This document shows positions 28,690 to 39,075 of a stretch of 64,000 nucleotides of DNA, piece after piece. The translations under genes and the position numbers were made by a program. The notes below the pieces were generated by a model. It saw only the letters and a program-made list of their open reading frames with translations. It had not been told where the DNA came from and ran no database searches. The stretch spans positions 4,588,001 to 4,652,000 of the forward strand of contig NZ_CP039371.1 in NCBI RefSeq assembly GCF_005080685.1, given 5' to 3'. Each line of letters begins with the position of its first letter. Position 1 is the stretch's first letter. Source of the DNA: Pseudomonas putida (GTDB lineage: Bacteria; Pseudomonadota; Gammaproteobacteria; Pseudomonadales; Pseudomonadaceae).

Positions 28690-29571
28690 TCAGCGTTTCT
28701 GAGTCAGCGCCCGGCGCTCGAACTCGACGATGCGTTGGCGGTAATGCTCGATGGTCTGGGCAGTCAGTACGCTGCGCTGGTCATCCTTGAGCTCGCCATC
28801 GAGCTCATGGGCCAGCTTGCGCGCCGCGGCCACCATCACGTCGAAGGCCTGCTTCGGATGACGGGGGCCAGGCAGGCCAAGGAAGAAGCTCACCGCACGG
28901 GTGCTGAAATGATCGATGTCGTCCAGGTCGAAGATGCCCGGCTTGACCGCGTTGGCCATGGAGAACAGCACCTCGCCGTGGCCAGCCATGCTTTCGTGAC
29001 GATGGAAGATATCCATCTCGCCGAAGCGCAGGCCGCTTTCAAGAATGTTCTGCAGCAGCGCTGGGCCCTTGAAGCCGCCCTCGTCGCGGGAGATCACGCT
29101 GATCACCAGCACTTCCTCGACCGGAGGCAGTTCCTTGGCGGCATTGCCGGTGGCGGCGAAGCCACTGTTGCGGCTGTTGTCGGCGCTGAAGTCTTCGTCG
29201 CTGTCGGCGAACAGGTCCGGCTCGCGCGGCTCGGCGGCCAGGTTCAGGTCGCCTTGCGCGGCTTCGGCGGCACGCTTGCCGCGCTTGCTGGCCTTGGCAG
29301 GCTTGGGCTCGCGTTCACGCTCGCGCGCCGGGGCACTCATCGAAGGCAGGTCGCTTTCGTCGAGTTCAGGTTCTTTCTGGGTCTCCAGTACCCGGGCCGG
29401 GCCCAGCACCTCGGCACTGCCTTCTTCATCAGGCAGGTTGGAGTAGCTGCGATCCAGGCGGAATTTCAGCTTGCCTTTGCCGCCGCGCATGCGGCGCCAG
29501 CCGTCGAAAAGAATACCGGCGATGACAATGATGCCGATGACGATCAGCCACTCGCGCAGACCGATTTCCAT
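28690..29571 (-). CDS. zipA: Cell division protein ZipA
   Basis: ZipA anchors FtsZ to the inner membrane at the division site. The product is 293 residues: an N-terminal membrane helix ([20 protein letters not shown]), a charged linker rich in Pro, Ala and Glu, and a C-terminal FtsZ-binding domain ([21 protein letters not shown]). The start at 29571 (MEIGLREW) is the family start; a longer frame to 29631 would put 20 residues before the membrane helix and is rejected. It lies between smc and ligA, the usual pseudomonad order. Confidence 0.96.
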   Translation of the reverse strand: MEIGLREWLIVIGIIVIAGILFDGWRRMRGGKGKLKFRLDRSYSNLPDEEGSAEVLGPARVLETQKEPELDESDLPSMSAPAREREREPKPAKASKRGKRAAEAAQGDLNLAAEPREPDLFADSDEDFSADNSRNSGFAATGNAAKELPPVEEVLVISVISRDEGGFKGPALLQNILESGLRFGEMDIFHRHESMAGHGEVLFSMANAVKPGIFDLDDIDHFSTRAVSFFLGLPGPRHPKQAFDVMVAAARKLAHELDGELKDDQRSVLTAQTIEHYRQRIVEFERRALTQKR

Positions 29572-29737
29572 GTAATCCCGTGCCTCTATAAAAATATGCT
29601 TGAAAACAAAGGGTTCAAAGCCCTTTAACACGTGGCGCCAACTCTATGTTCTGACAGGCGTTTTACCCACGCAAAAAACGAGTGACATTAAGCTAGCACG
29701 ACCAAAGACAACTTTACACCGTCTGTCGCACATGGCG

Positions 29738-29772
29738 GGGGCATTTAGCTGCACAATTGTGTGCAATGCCCC
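29738..29772. other. Hairpin just after smc
   Basis: GGGGCATT (29738-29745) pairs with AATGCCCC (29765-29772), and the centre holds TGCACA/TGTGCA. It begins five bases after the smc stop on the minus strand but has no T run, so it may be a processing or pause site between smc and zipA rather than a strong terminator. The rest of the 205-bp gap shows nothing clear. Confidence 0.45.
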
Positions 29773-29776
29773 TTTC

Positions 29777-32700
29777 TCAGGCGTCGACCATGGCCAACGC
29801 CTCCTCCACATCAACTGCAACAAGACGTGAGCAACCAGGCTCATGCATGGTCACGCCCATCAATTGGTCGGCCATTTCCATGGCGATCTTGTTATGGGTG
29901 ATGTAGATGAACTGCACGCTTTCACTCATTTCCTTGACCAGGCGGGCGTAACGCCCGACGTTGGCATCGTCCAGCGGTGCGTCGACCTCGTCGAGCATGC
30001 AGAACGGTGCGGGGTTCAACTTGAAGATGGCAAACACCAGCGCCAGTGCGGTCAGTGCTTTTTCGCCGCCGGACAGCAAATGGATCGTGCTGTTCTTCTT
30101 GCCCGGCGGACGCGCCATGATCGTCACCCCTGTATCGAGTAGATCTTCGCCCGTCAGTTCCAGATAAGCGCTGCCACCACCGAAAACTTTTGGAAAAAGT
30201 GCCTGTAATCCAGCATTTATCTGATCAAAGGTATCCTTGAAGCGATTGCGGGTTTCCTTGTCGATCTTGCGGATGACGTTTTCCAGGGTCTCCAGGGCCT
30301 CGACCAGGTCGGCATCCTGGGCATCGAGGTAGCGCTTGCGCTCGGACTGCTGTTCGTACTCTTCGATGGCCGCGAGGTTGATCGCGCCCAGGCGCTGGAT
30401 GCGCGCGTCCATCTGTTCGAGCTCCTGCTCGGTCCCCTGCTCGCTGGCCTCGGCCTCGAGGGTGGCGAGCACCCCTTGCAGGTCGTAGCCGTCGGCCAGC
30501 AGTTGCTCCTGGAGGGTCTTGCGGCGCACGTCCAGGCCCTGGCTTTCAAGGCGCAACTGCTCCAGTTGGCCACGTAGCAACTGGGCTTGTTGCTCGGCCT
30601 GGGTGCGACGGCGCTCGGCATCGCGCAATGCGCGGTCGGCTTCGTCCATGTGCAGGCGCGCCTGGCGCATTTCCTCGTCGACCCCCATGCGCTGTTCGAG
30701 CAGGGCCTCAAGCTTCATGCGCAGCTCTTCCAGCGGCGCCTCGCCCTCCTCCAGGTTCAGGCTCAGTTGCTCCTGGCGCTCGGTCAGGCGGGCGGCTTGC
30801 TGCTCCAGGCGCTCGAGGGCCTGGCGGGTGGAGTCGTGCTGGGCGCGCAACGAGCCCAGGCGCACGGCCAACTGATGGGCATGGTCCTCGTGCTGGCGGG
30901 CTTCCTGGCGCACGCGGTCGAGGCTTTCGCGCAGGGTGTCGCGGCGAGCCATCAACTGCTCGCGCTGCTCGGTATCCTGGGCCATCAGGTCCAGGGCTTC
31001 CTGCAGCAACAAGCGCGCCTCGCCCAGTTGCTCGTGCTCCAGCGTGCGCTGCTCCTGCAGCTCGAGCAGTTCTTCCTGCAAGCGCCGCAGGCGCAGTTCG
31101 AGCTGCTCGGCACGGGCCTGAGCGGCCGAAAGGCTGGCCTTGAGTTCGCCGTGCTGGCGGGTTTCGTCCTGGGTGCGGCGGCGCAATTGCTCGCGCTGTT
31201 CTTCCAGATCGAGTTGCTGCTCGCGCAGGGTGTGCAACTGCGTCTCCAGTTGCTCCAGCGCGGCTTCCTGCTCCAGTCGCTCCTGGCCCAGGCGTTCGAT
31301 CTCCTGGCCTCGGGCCAACACCCCGCCCTCGGCATCGCTGCCGCGGCTGACACGCAGGAAATGCCTGCCGACCCAGTAGCCGTCACGGCTGACCAGGCTC
31401 TGGCCATCGGCCAACGAAGCACGCAGGGCCAAGGCCTGAGCAAGATCCTCGACGGGCTTGACCTGGCCGAGCCAGGGAGCGAGGTCGATACGTCCCTCGA
31501 CCTTGTCGAGCAGACTGCCGGGTTGGCGCGCACCCTCGCCCTCGGCCCACAGCAGGCGCAGTTCGCCCTGCTCCAGGCCGAGGAAATCGAGGCTGGCGAA
31601 ATCCTCCACCAGTACCGCCTGCAAGTCCGCACCGAGCACCGTTTCCACGGCCAGTTCCCAGCCCGGCTCCACACGCAGCCCTTCGGCCAGGCGCGGGCGC
31701 TGCGCCAGGCCCTGGTCACGCAACCAGTCGGCGGCCCCAGCGGCAGGCTCCAATGCTGCCTGCTGCAGAGCCTCCAGCGACGCCAGGCGCCCGCCCAGAC
31801 GCTGGACCTCGCCCTGGGCCTGCTGTTGCTCGCGGGTGGCTTGCTGCAATTGCTCGCGCAGCGCCTCCAGGCGCTCGACCACCTGCTCTTCGGACAACTG
31901 CAATTCTTCGAGCACCAGCTCGCTGCTGGCCAACTGCTCGGCCAGCTCGAGCATGGCGGCGTCCTGCGGATCGGCGCCCATCTGGTCACGCTCTTCAGCG
32001 AGCTTGCGCTGGCGCTCGGCCAGGCGCTCCAGGCTGGCCTCCAACTGCTGCAGGCGCGCCTGCTGCACTTCGGCCTGGCGCCGCGGCTCGGCGGAGCGGG
32101 TATTGAAGGCGTCCCACTGCTCCTGCCAGCCGTGCATCCCCGACTCGGCCTCCTCCAGGGTGGCAGCGGCTTCCTCGGCTGCGGCCAGGGTCAGCTCCTG
32201 CTCGGGCTCGAGCCTCTGCAGCTCTTCGTCCAAGGTGGCCAGCAAGGTGCGGTCATGGCCGAGGTGCGATTCGGTTTCCAGGCGCGTGCGCTCGGCCTCC
32301 TTTAAATCGTCCTGCAACTGGCGCAGGCGCTGCTGGCCGTGCTGGATGCTCTGCTCGACCCGGGCGATATCACCGGCCACCGAGTAGAAGCGGCCCTGCA
32401 CCTGGTTGAAACGCTCGGACAACTCATGATGGCCATCGCGCAGCCGTTCGATGCTGGCATCGGCGTTGCGTTGCTCGGCGACCAGCGCTTCGTGGGCCAC
32501 ATCCTGGTCGCCGATCACCGCCTCGCGCTGGCGCACGCGTTCGTCCAGATCGCGCCAGCGCAAGGCCGACAGCCGCGCCTTGAGCTGGCGTTCCTGAGCC
32601 TTGTACTCGCGGTACTTCTCGGCGGCCTGGGCCTGGCGGTGCAGGCGTTCGAGCTGGCGCTCGAGCTCTTCGCGCAGGTCGGTCAGGCGCGCCAGGTTCT

Positions 32701-33265
32701 CCTGGGTGCGGCGGATACGGCTCTCGGTCTCGCGACGACGCTCCTTGTACTTGGAGATGCCGGCCGCTTCCTCGATGAAGTTGCGCAGCTCCTCGGGCTT
32801 GGCCTCGATCAGCTTGGAGATCATGCCTTGCTCGATGATCGAGTAGCTGCGCGGGCCGAGGCCGGTGCCGAGGAAGATGTCGGTAATGTCGCGACGCCGG
32901 CACTTGGTGCCGTTGAGGTAATAGGTGTTCTGCCCGTCGCGGGTGACCTTGCGGCGGATCGAGATCTCGGCATAGGCCGCGTACTCGCCCAACAGGGTGG
33001 TTTCGCTGTTGTCGAACACCAGTTCGATGCTCGCCTGGCTGACCGGCTTGCGACTGGTGGAGCCGTTGAAGATCACGTCGGTCATCGACTCGCCGCGCAG
33101 GTTCTTCGCCGAACTCTCGCCCATCACCCAGCGCACGGCGTCGATGATGTTGGACTTGCCGCAACCGTTGGGCCCTACCACGGCGGCCATGTTGCTGGGG
33201 AAATTGACCGTGGTCGGGTCGACGAACGACTTGAACCCGGCCAGCCGTATGCACTTCAGGCGCAT
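29777..33265 (-). CDS. smc: Chromosome segregation protein SMC
   Basis: SMC is the core ATPase of bacterial condensin. The product is 1162 residues. Walker A GPNGCGKSN is near residue 32. Two very long Glu/Gln/Leu-rich coiled coils flank a hinge region in the middle (about residues 490-650). The C-terminal head has the signature LLSGGEKALTALAL and Walker B CMLDEVDAPLDD. Length and layout are normal. It starts three bases after the stop of the GntR gene on the same strand. Confidence 0.97.
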   Translation of the reverse strand: MRLKCIRLAGFKSFVDPTTVNFPSNMAAVVGPNGCGKSNIIDAVRWVMGESSAKNLRGESMTDVIFNGSTSRKPVSQASIELVFDNSETTLLGEYAAYAEISIRRKVTRDGQNTYYLNGTKCRRRDITDIFLGTGLGPRSYSIIEQGMISKLIEAKPEELRNFIEEAAGISKYKERRRETESRIRRTQENLARLTDLREELERQLERLHRQAQAAEKYREYKAQERQLKARLSALRWRDLDERVRQREAVIGDQDVAHEALVAEQRNADASIERLRDGHHELSERFNQVQGRFYSVAGDIARVEQSIQHGQQRLRQLQDDLKEAERTRLETESHLGHDRTLLATLDEELQRLEPEQELTLAAAEEAAATLEEAESGMHGWQEQWDAFNTRSAEPRRQAEVQQARLQQLEASLERLAERQRKLAEERDQMGADPQDAAMLELAEQLASSELVLEELQLSEEQVVERLEALREQLQQATREQQQAQGEVQRLGGRLASLEALQQAALEPAAGAADWLRDQGLAQRPRLAEGLRVEPGWELAVETVLGADLQAVLVEDFASLDFLGLEQGELRLLWAEGEGARQPGSLLDKVEGRIDLAPWLGQVKPVEDLAQALALRASLADGQSLVSRDGYWVGRHFLRVSRGSDAEGGVLARGQEIERLGQERLEQEAALEQLETQLHTLREQQLDLEEQREQLRRRTQDETRQHGELKASLSAAQARAEQLELRLRRLQEELLELQEQRTLEHEQLGEARLLLQEALDLMAQDTEQREQLMARRDTLRESLDRVRQEARQHEDHAHQLAVRLGSLRAQHDSTRQALERLEQQAARLTERQEQLSLNLEEGEAPLEELRMKLEALLEQRMGVDEEMRQARLHMDEADRALRDAERRRTQAEQQAQLLRGQLEQLRLESQGLDVRRKTLQEQLLADGYDLQGVLATLEAEASEQGTEQELEQMDARIQRLGAINLAAIEEYEQQSERKRYLDAQDADLVEALETLENVIRKIDKETRNRFKDTFDQINAGLQALFPKVFGGGSAYLELTGEDLLDTGVTIMARPPGKKNSTIHLLSGGEKALTALALVFAIFKLNPAPFCMLDEVDAPLDDANVGRYARLVKEMSESVQFIYITHNKIAMEMADQLMGVTMHEPGCSRLVAVDVEEALAMVDA

Positions 33266-33268
33266 CGG

Positions 33269-33928
33269 TCAGCCTCGGGCCAGCGCGGCCAGCACCAGTT
33301 CGCAACTGCGCTGGCTGTAGGCGCTGAGTACCTCGCGAATGCGCGGCAGGTCGCGGGCGACCACGGCGTCGAGCAAGCGGGCGAACAGTTCAAGGTAGTC
33401 GACCATGTTCGCCTGGCGCTGATCCAGTGCCAGGTAATAGGCACGGCTCATGGCCGGCTGCAGGTTCTCCACGGTTTCCTGCAGGTAGGGGTTGTCGGCG
33501 AAGGGATAGGCGGCGCGCATCACCGAGAAGCTGTCGGCAACGAAGGCCTTGATGTCCTGCCGGTCGCAGGCGTGCTGCAGGCGCTGCTGGATGTCCAGGA
33601 ACGGGCGCAGATCGGTGTCGAGGCGCCATTTTTGTGCAACCGCGTTGCCCAGCAGGATGTAGAACTCGCCCATCAAGGTGCACAGGCTGCGCACGTTGTG
33701 CTCGCCGAGTTCGGTGACATGGGCGCCGCGGCGCGGCAGGATGGCGACCAGATGGCGACGTTCGAGGATCAGCAGCGCCTCGCGCACCGAGCCACGGCTG
33801 ACGTCCAGGGCCTGGGTCACCTTCTGCTCCTGGATGCGTTCGCCAGGCGCGAGTTCGCCACGAATGATCCGCTCTGCGAGGTAGTCGGCAATCTGCTCGG
33901 AGAGGCTGTCCGGCGCCTTGAACGTCAT
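33269..33928 (-). CDS. GntR family transcriptional regulator, FCD domain
   Basis: The product is 219 residues. An N-terminal winged helix (LSEQIADYLAERIIRGELAPG to VSRGSVREALLILERRHLV) is followed by an all-helical FCD ligand domain. It is divergent from xdhA, which suggests control of xanthine dehydrogenase (an XdhR-like role), but it also lies three bases before smc. The effector is unknown. It is a different protein from the GntR/FCD regulator at 41215. Confidence 0.9.
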   Translation of the reverse strand: MTFKAPDSLSEQIADYLAERIIRGELAPGERIQEQKVTQALDVSRGSVREALLILERRHLVAILPRRGAHVTELGEHNVRSLCTLMGEFYILLGNAVAQKWRLDTDLRPFLDIQQRLQHACDRQDIKAFVADSFSVMRAAYPFADNPYLQETVENLQPAMSRAYYLALDQRQANMVDYLELFARLLDAVVARDLPRIREVLSAYSQRSCELVLAALARG

Positions 33929-34130
33929 GGTTTTCCTTCAAAATCATTGGACTGGGCACTAAGGAGGCGATTGTAGCGCACTTGGCCAGCGCTCGCGCAG
34001 AGGGGGCATGCGGTTTATTCGACCAGCGCCCGGCAGCCAAAGACGGCGCGATCTATGCTTGGGAAAGGGACAGCAACAGGCCGTTGGGCAGGGGCTCGTG
34101 CTTTTTCCTGACCTTTGAGTCAGAAAAATA

Positions 34131-34159
34131 TTGACCAAGTCGTCAGGTCTGCTTAGAGT
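34131..34159 (+). promoter_or_regulatory. xdhA promoter with RutR-like operator
   Basis: TTGACC (34131-34136) and TAGAGT (34154-34159) are 17 bases apart. TTGACCAAGTCGTCAG (34131-34146) overlaps the -35 and matches the E. coli RutR consensus TTGACCA-N2-TGGTCAA at 12 of 14 fixed positions. This predicts repression of xdhABC by the RutR-like protein at 52868. Confidence 0.6.
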
Positions 34160-34197
34160 CCGCCCGACAACAATAAAACCATTGCGAGGCCATCCCC

Positions 34198-35652
34198 GTG
34201 ATCCAGTTTCTCGTCAACCAGGAGCTGCGCCGTGAGCACGCCCTGGACCCGAACATGACGGTGCTGCAGTACCTGCGCGAGCACTTGGGCAAACCCGGCA
34301 CAAAGGAGGGCTGCGCCAGCGGCGACTGCGGCGCCTGCACCGTGGTGGTGGGCGAATTGACTCAGGACGAACACGGCCAGGACAGCCTGCGCTATCGCAG
34401 CCTGAACTCATGCCTGACCTTCGTTTCGGCGCTGCACGGCAAGCAACTGATCAGCGTCGAAGGCCTCAAGCACCAAGGCGAGCTGCACAGCGTGCAACGC
34501 GCCATGGCCGACTGCCATGGCTCGCAGTGCGGCTTCTGCACCCCAGGCTTCGTGATGTCGTTGTTCGCCCTGCAAAAAAACAGCAGCGGCCATGACCTGC
34601 ACCGCGCCCAGGAAGCCCTGGCCGGCAACCTGTGCCGCTGCACCGGTTACCGACCGATCCTCGATGCGGCCGAGCAAAGCTGCCAGCGCCCTTGCCAGGA
34701 CCAGTTCGATGCCCAGCAGGCGCAGACCATCAGCCGCCTCAAGGCCATCACCCCGACCCAGACCGACGAACTCAACAGCGGAGACAAGCGCTGCCTGGTG
34801 CCGCTGACCGTGGCCGACCTGGCTGACCTGTACAGCTCGCATCCCGAGGCGCGCCTGCTGGCCGGCGGTACCGACCTGGCACTGGAAGTCACCCAGATGC
34901 ACAAGACACTGCCGGTGATGATCTACGTCGGCCACATCGCAGAACTCAAGCGCATCGAGACGACCAGCAGCCACCTGGAAATCGGCGCCGCGACCCCGCT
35001 CACCGACTGCTACACCGCCCTGGACGCCGAATACCCCGATTTCGGTGCCCTGCTGCACCGCTTCGCTTCGCTGCAAATCCGCAACCAGGGCACCCTCGGC
35101 GGCAACATCGGCAACGCCTCGCCGATCGGCGACTCGCCACCCCTGCTGATCGCCCTGGACGCGCAGATCGTCCTGCGCCAGGGGGAACGCCAACGCACCA
35201 TGGCGCTGGAAGACTACTTCATCGACTATCGCATCACCGCCCGCCAGGACAGCGAGTTCATCGAGAAGATCGTGGTGCCCCGCGCCAGCAACGACTGGAC
35301 GTTCCGCGCCTACAAGGTCTCCAAGCGCCTGGACGACGACATTTCCGCCGTGTGCGGTGCCTTCAACCTGAGCATCGAAGATGGCGTGGTCAGCGGCGTG
35401 CGCATCGCCTTCGGCGGCATGGCCGCCATCCCCAAGCGCGCCCGCGCCTGCGAAGCGGCCCTGCGCGGCAAGCCCTGGACCCAGGCCAGCATCGAGCGCG
35501 CCTGCCAGGCCCTGGCCGAGGACTTCACCCCACTCAGCGACTTCCGCGCCAGCTCCGAGTACCGCCTGCTGACCGCGCAGAACCTGCTGCGCAAGTACTT
35601 CATCGAACAGCAAACACCGCACATCGAGACCCGGGTGACCGCTTATGTCTAA
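34198..35652 (+). CDS. xdhA: Xanthine dehydrogenase small subunit XdhA
   Basis: XdhA carries the two [2Fe-2S] clusters and FAD of the enzyme that oxidises hypoxanthine to xanthine and urate with NAD+. The product is 484 residues. Cluster ligands include C39, C44, C47 and C72, then C111, C114, C146 and C148 (CGFCTPG, CRCTGY). The FAD-binding domain has LLAGGTDLALEV and GNIGNASPIGDSPP. The start is GTG at 34198 (MIQFLVNQELR). It overlaps xdhB by eight bases. Confidence 0.97.
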   Translation: MIQFLVNQELRREHALDPNMTVLQYLREHLGKPGTKEGCASGDCGACTVVVGELTQDEHGQDSLRYRSLNSCLTFVSALHGKQLISVEGLKHQGELHSVQRAMADCHGSQCGFCTPGFVMSLFALQKNSSGHDLHRAQEALAGNLCRCTGYRPILDAAEQSCQRPCQDQFDAQQAQTISRLKAITPTQTDELNSGDKRCLVPLTVADLADLYSSHPEARLLAGGTDLALEVTQMHKTLPVMIYVGHIAELKRIETTSSHLEIGAATPLTDCYTALDAEYPDFGALLHRFASLQIRNQGTLGGNIGNASPIGDSPPLLIALDAQIVLRQGERQRTMALEDYFIDYRITARQDSEFIEKIVVPRASNDWTFRAYKVSKRLDDDISAVCGAFNLSIEDGVVSGVRIAFGGMAAIPKRARACEAALRGKPWTQASIERACQALAEDFTPLSDFRASSEYRLLTAQNLLRKYFIEQQTPHIETRVTAYV

Positions 35653-38044
35653 CCATCACGCAGCCAAGAGCCAGGCCGAGATGGCCGAACTGTTCCGCCA
35701 GGACCTGGCCACCGGGGTCGGGCGCAGCATCAAGCACGACAGCGCCGACAAGCACGTCTCTGGCGAGGCGGTATACATCGACGACCGCCTGGAATTCCCC
35801 AACCAGTTGCACGTGTATGCGCGCACCGCAGACCGCGCCCACGCACGCATCGTGCGCATCGACACCTCGCCTTGCTATGCCTTCGAAGGCGTGCGCATCG
35901 CCATCACCCACGAAGACATCCCCGGGCTCAAGGACATTGGCCCAGTGGTCGCCGGCGACCCATTGCTGGCCATCGACAAGATCGAGTTCTTCGGCCAGCC
36001 GGTGCTCGCCGTGGCCGCCCGCGACCTCGACACCGCCCGCCGCGCGGCGATGGCGGCGATCGTCGAGTACGAGGACCTGGAACCTGTGTTGGACGTGGTC
36101 GAGGCCCTGCGCAAGAAGCACTTCGTGCTCGACAGCCACACCCACCAGCGCGGCGACTCGGCCAACGCGCTGGCCAGTGCGCCGCATCGCCTGCAGGGCA
36201 CCTTGCACATCGGCGGGCAGGAACACTTCTACCTGGAGACGCAGATTTCCTCGGTGATGCCCACCGAGGATGGCGGCATGATCGTCTACTGCTCGACGCA
36301 AAACCCAACCGAAGTGCAGAAGCTGGTCGCCGAAGTGCTCGACGTACCGATGAACAAGGTAGTGCTGGACATGCGCCGCATGGGCGGCGGTTTCGGTGGC
36401 AAGGAAACCCAGGCCGCCAGCCCGGCGTGCCTGTGCGCGGTGATCGCGCGCCTGACCGGCCAACCGACCAAGATGCGCCTGCCCCGGGTCGAGGACATGA
36501 CCATGACCGGCAAGCGCCACCCGTTCTATGTCGAGTACGACGTCGGCTTCGATGACGATGGTCGCCTGCACGGCATCAACCTGGACCTGGCCGGCAACTG
36601 CGGTTACTCGCCCGACTTGTCAGGCTCGATCGTCGACCGCGCCATGTTCCACTCCGACAACGCCTACTACCTGGGCGATGCCACGGTGCATGGCCACCGC
36701 TGCAAGACCAACACCGCCTCCAACACCGCCTACCGTGGCTTCGGCGGCCCGCAGGGGATGGTCGCCATCGAGCAGGTGATGGACCACATCGCCCGCCACC
36801 TGGGCCGCGATCCCCTGGCGGTGCGCAAGGCCAACTACTACGGCAAGACCGAGCGCAACGTCACTCACTACTACCAGACCGTCGAGCACAACATGCTCGA
36901 AGAGATGACCGCCGAGCTCGAGGCCAGCAGCGACTATGCCGAGCGCCGCGAGTCGATCCGGCGCTTCAACGCCAACAGCCCGATCCTGAAGAAGGGTCTG
37001 GCGCTGACGCCGGTCAAGTTCGGCATCTCGTTCACCGCCACCTTCCTCAACCAGGCCGGCGCGCTGATCCACATCTATACCGACGGCAGCATTCACTTGA
37101 ACCACGGCGGCACCGAGATGGGCCAAGGCCTGAACACCAAGGTCGCGCAGGTGGTGGCGCAGGTGTTCCAGGTCGATTTCAGCCGCATCCAGATCACCGC
37201 AACCAACACCGACAAGGTGCCCAACACCTCGCCCACGGCCGCTTCCAGCGGCGCCGACCTGAACGGCAAGGCCGCGCAGAATGCCGCCGAGATCCTCAAG
37301 CAGCGCCTGACCGAATTCGCCGCCCGGCACTACCAGGTCACCGAGGAAGATGTGGAGTTTCGCAACGGCCATGTGCGCGTGCGCGACCAGATCGTCAGCT
37401 TCGAGCAGCTGGTGCAACTGGCCTACTTCGCCCAGGTCTCGCTGTCGAGCACCGGCTTCTACCGCACGCCGAAGATCTACTACGACCGCAACCAGGCCCG
37501 CGGCCGGCCGTTCTACTACTTCGCCTTCGGCGCTGCCTGCGTGGAGGTGATCGTCGACACCCTGACCGGCGAGTACAAGATGCTGCGTGCCGACATCCTG
37601 CATGACGTCGGCGCGTCGCTGAACCCGGCCATCGACATCGGCCAGGTCGAGGGCGGCTTCATCCAAGGCATGGGCTGGCTGACCACCGAGGAACTGGTGT
37701 GGAATGCCAAAGGCAAGCTGGTGACCAACGGCCCGGCCAGCTACAAGATCCCGGCGGTGGCCGACATGCCGCTGGACCTGCGGGTGAAGCTGGTGGAAAA
37801 CCGCAAGAATCCCGAGGACACGGTGTTCCATTCCAAGGCCGTGGGCGAGCCGCCGTTCATGCTCGGCATCGCTGCCTGGTGCGCGATCAAGGACGCCGTG
37901 GCGAGCATCGCCGACTACAAGGTGCAACCGCTGGTGGATGCGCCGGCGACGCCGGAGCGGGTGCTGTGGGGCTGCGAGCAGATGCGCAAGGCGCACGCCC
38001 TGCAGCAACCGGCCGAGCGGGAACTGGAAACCGTGAGCCAGTAA
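35645..38044 (+). CDS. xdhB: Xanthine dehydrogenase molybdopterin-binding subunit XdhB
   Basis: XdhB holds the molybdenum cofactor and the purine site. The product is 799 residues. Mo-cofactor motifs GGGFGGKETQA, AYRGFGGPQG and TEMGQGLNTK are present. The catalytic glutamate is E735 in VGEPPFMLG. The N-terminus overlaps the end of xdhA, and a long REP palindrome separates it from xdhC, which should still be needed for cofactor sulfuration. Complete and of normal length. Confidence 0.97.
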   Translation: MSNHHAAKSQAEMAELFRQDLATGVGRSIKHDSADKHVSGEAVYIDDRLEFPNQLHVYARTADRAHARIVRIDTSPCYAFEGVRIAITHEDIPGLKDIGPVVAGDPLLAIDKIEFFGQPVLAVAARDLDTARRAAMAAIVEYEDLEPVLDVVEALRKKHFVLDSHTHQRGDSANALASAPHRLQGTLHIGGQEHFYLETQISSVMPTEDGGMIVYCSTQNPTEVQKLVAEVLDVPMNKVVLDMRRMGGGFGGKETQAASPACLCAVIARLTGQPTKMRLPRVEDMTMTGKRHPFYVEYDVGFDDDGRLHGINLDLAGNCGYSPDLSGSIVDRAMFHSDNAYYLGDATVHGHRCKTNTASNTAYRGFGGPQGMVAIEQVMDHIARHLGRDPLAVRKANYYGKTERNVTHYYQTVEHNMLEEMTAELEASSDYAERRESIRRFNANSPILKKGLALTPVKFGISFTATFLNQAGALIHIYTDGSIHLNHGGTEMGQGLNTKVAQVVAQVFQVDFSRIQITATNTDKVPNTSPTAASSGADLNGKAAQNAAEILKQRLTEFAARHYQVTEEDVEFRNGHVRVRDQIVSFEQLVQLAYFAQVSLSSTGFYRTPKIYYDRNQARGRPFYYFAFGAACVEVIVDTLTGEYKMLRADILHDVGASLNPAIDIGQVEGGFIQGMGWLTTEELVWNAKGKLVTNGPASYKIPAVADMPLDLRVKLVENRKNPEDTVFHSKAVGEPPFMLGIAAWCAIKDAVASIADYKVQPLVDAPATPERVLWGCEQMRKAHALQQPAERELETVSQ

Positions 38045-38064
38045 CGCCACCGCTCCGCTTTTTC

Positions 38065-38179
38065 TGTGGGAGCGGCCTTGTGTCGCGAAAGGGTCGCGCA
38101 GCGGCCCCATGATTTGTGCAGCAGCAGGGATTTTTGGGGCCGCTGCGCAGCCCTTTCGCGACACAAGGCCGCTCCCACA
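38065..38179. repeat. Long REP palindrome, GCGGCCTTGTGTCGCGAAAGGG family
   Basis: Two near-perfect arms of about 45 bases (TGTGGGAGCGGCCTTGTGTC... and its inverse) enclose about 25 bases. It stands inside the xdhB-xdhC space and could reduce transcript reaching xdhC. Confidence 0.9.
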
Positions 38180-38219
38180 ATAAAAAGCGGACCGCGTTGT
38201 TCTGAAGAGGAACCGAATC

Positions 38220-39065
38220 ATGCACCAATGGATCAACGCCCTCGCCGACCACCAGTCCCGTGGCGAACCCTGCGTACTGGTGACCATCATCGAAGAACGC
38301 GGCTCCACACCGCGCAATGCCGGCTCGAAGATGGTCGTCAGCGCCACCGCGCTGTTCGACACCATCGGTGGCGGCCACCTGGAGTACAAGGCCCTGCACA
38401 TCGCCCGGCAGATGCTCGCCGAGCACCGCACCACCCCGCATCTGGAGCGTTTCAGCCTGGGCGCGAGCCTGGGTCAATGCTGCGGCGGCGTCACCGTGTT
38501 GCTGTTCGAACCGATGGCTGCGGTGCAGGCAGAGATCGCGGTGTTCGGCGCGGGCCATGTCGGCCGCGCTCTGGTACCCTTGCTCGCCGCGCTGCCCTGC
38601 CGGGTGCGCTGGATCGATTCGCGCGAACAGGAATTCCCTGCGCTCATCCCCAGTGGGGTGACCAAGGTGGTCAGCGAGGAGCCGGTCGACGAAGTGGCCG
38701 AGCTGCCTGCCGGCTGCTACTGCATCGTCATGACCCACAACCACCAGCTCGACCTGGAACTGACCGCCGCCATTCTCAAGCGCAACGATTTCACCTGGTT
38801 CGGCCTGATCGGCTCGAAGACCAAACGGGTCAAGTTCGAGCATCGCCTGCGCGAACGCGGCTACGACGATGCCGTGATGGCGCGCATGCGTTGCCCCATG
38901 GGCCTGGCCGAGGTCAAGGGCAAGCTGCCGATCGAGATCGCCGTGTCCATCGCCGGGGAAATCATCGCCACCTACAACGCCTGCTTCGGCCAGCACGACG
39001 CTGGCGCCAATGCCGGCCCCATTGCCCAGTTGCTGCCGCCCTCCCGGCGCAGCCAAGCCATTTGA
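38220..39065 (+). CDS. xdhC: Xanthine dehydrogenase accessory protein XdhC
   Basis: XdhC binds molybdenum cofactor, promotes its sulfuration and inserts it in XdhB. The product is 281 residues. The N-terminal XdhC/CoxI motif has LGASLGQCCGGVTVLLFEP; the C-terminal Rossmann-like part has VFGAGHVGRALVPLL. guaD follows ten bases after the stop, so the two are probably co-transcribed. Confidence 0.95.
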   Translation: MHQWINALADHQSRGEPCVLVTIIEERGSTPRNAGSKMVVSATALFDTIGGGHLEYKALHIARQMLAEHRTTPHLERFSLGASLGQCCGGVTVLLFEPMAAVQAEIAVFGAGHVGRALVPLLAALPCRVRWIDSREQEFPALIPSGVTKVVSEEPVDEVAELPAGCYCIVMTHNHQLDLELTAAILKRNDFTWFGLIGSKTKRVKFEHRLRERGYDDAVMARMRCPMGLAEVKGKLPIEIAVSIAGEIIATYNACFGQHDAGANAGPIAQLLPPSRRSQAI

Positions 39066-39075
39066 CGAGTGTGTT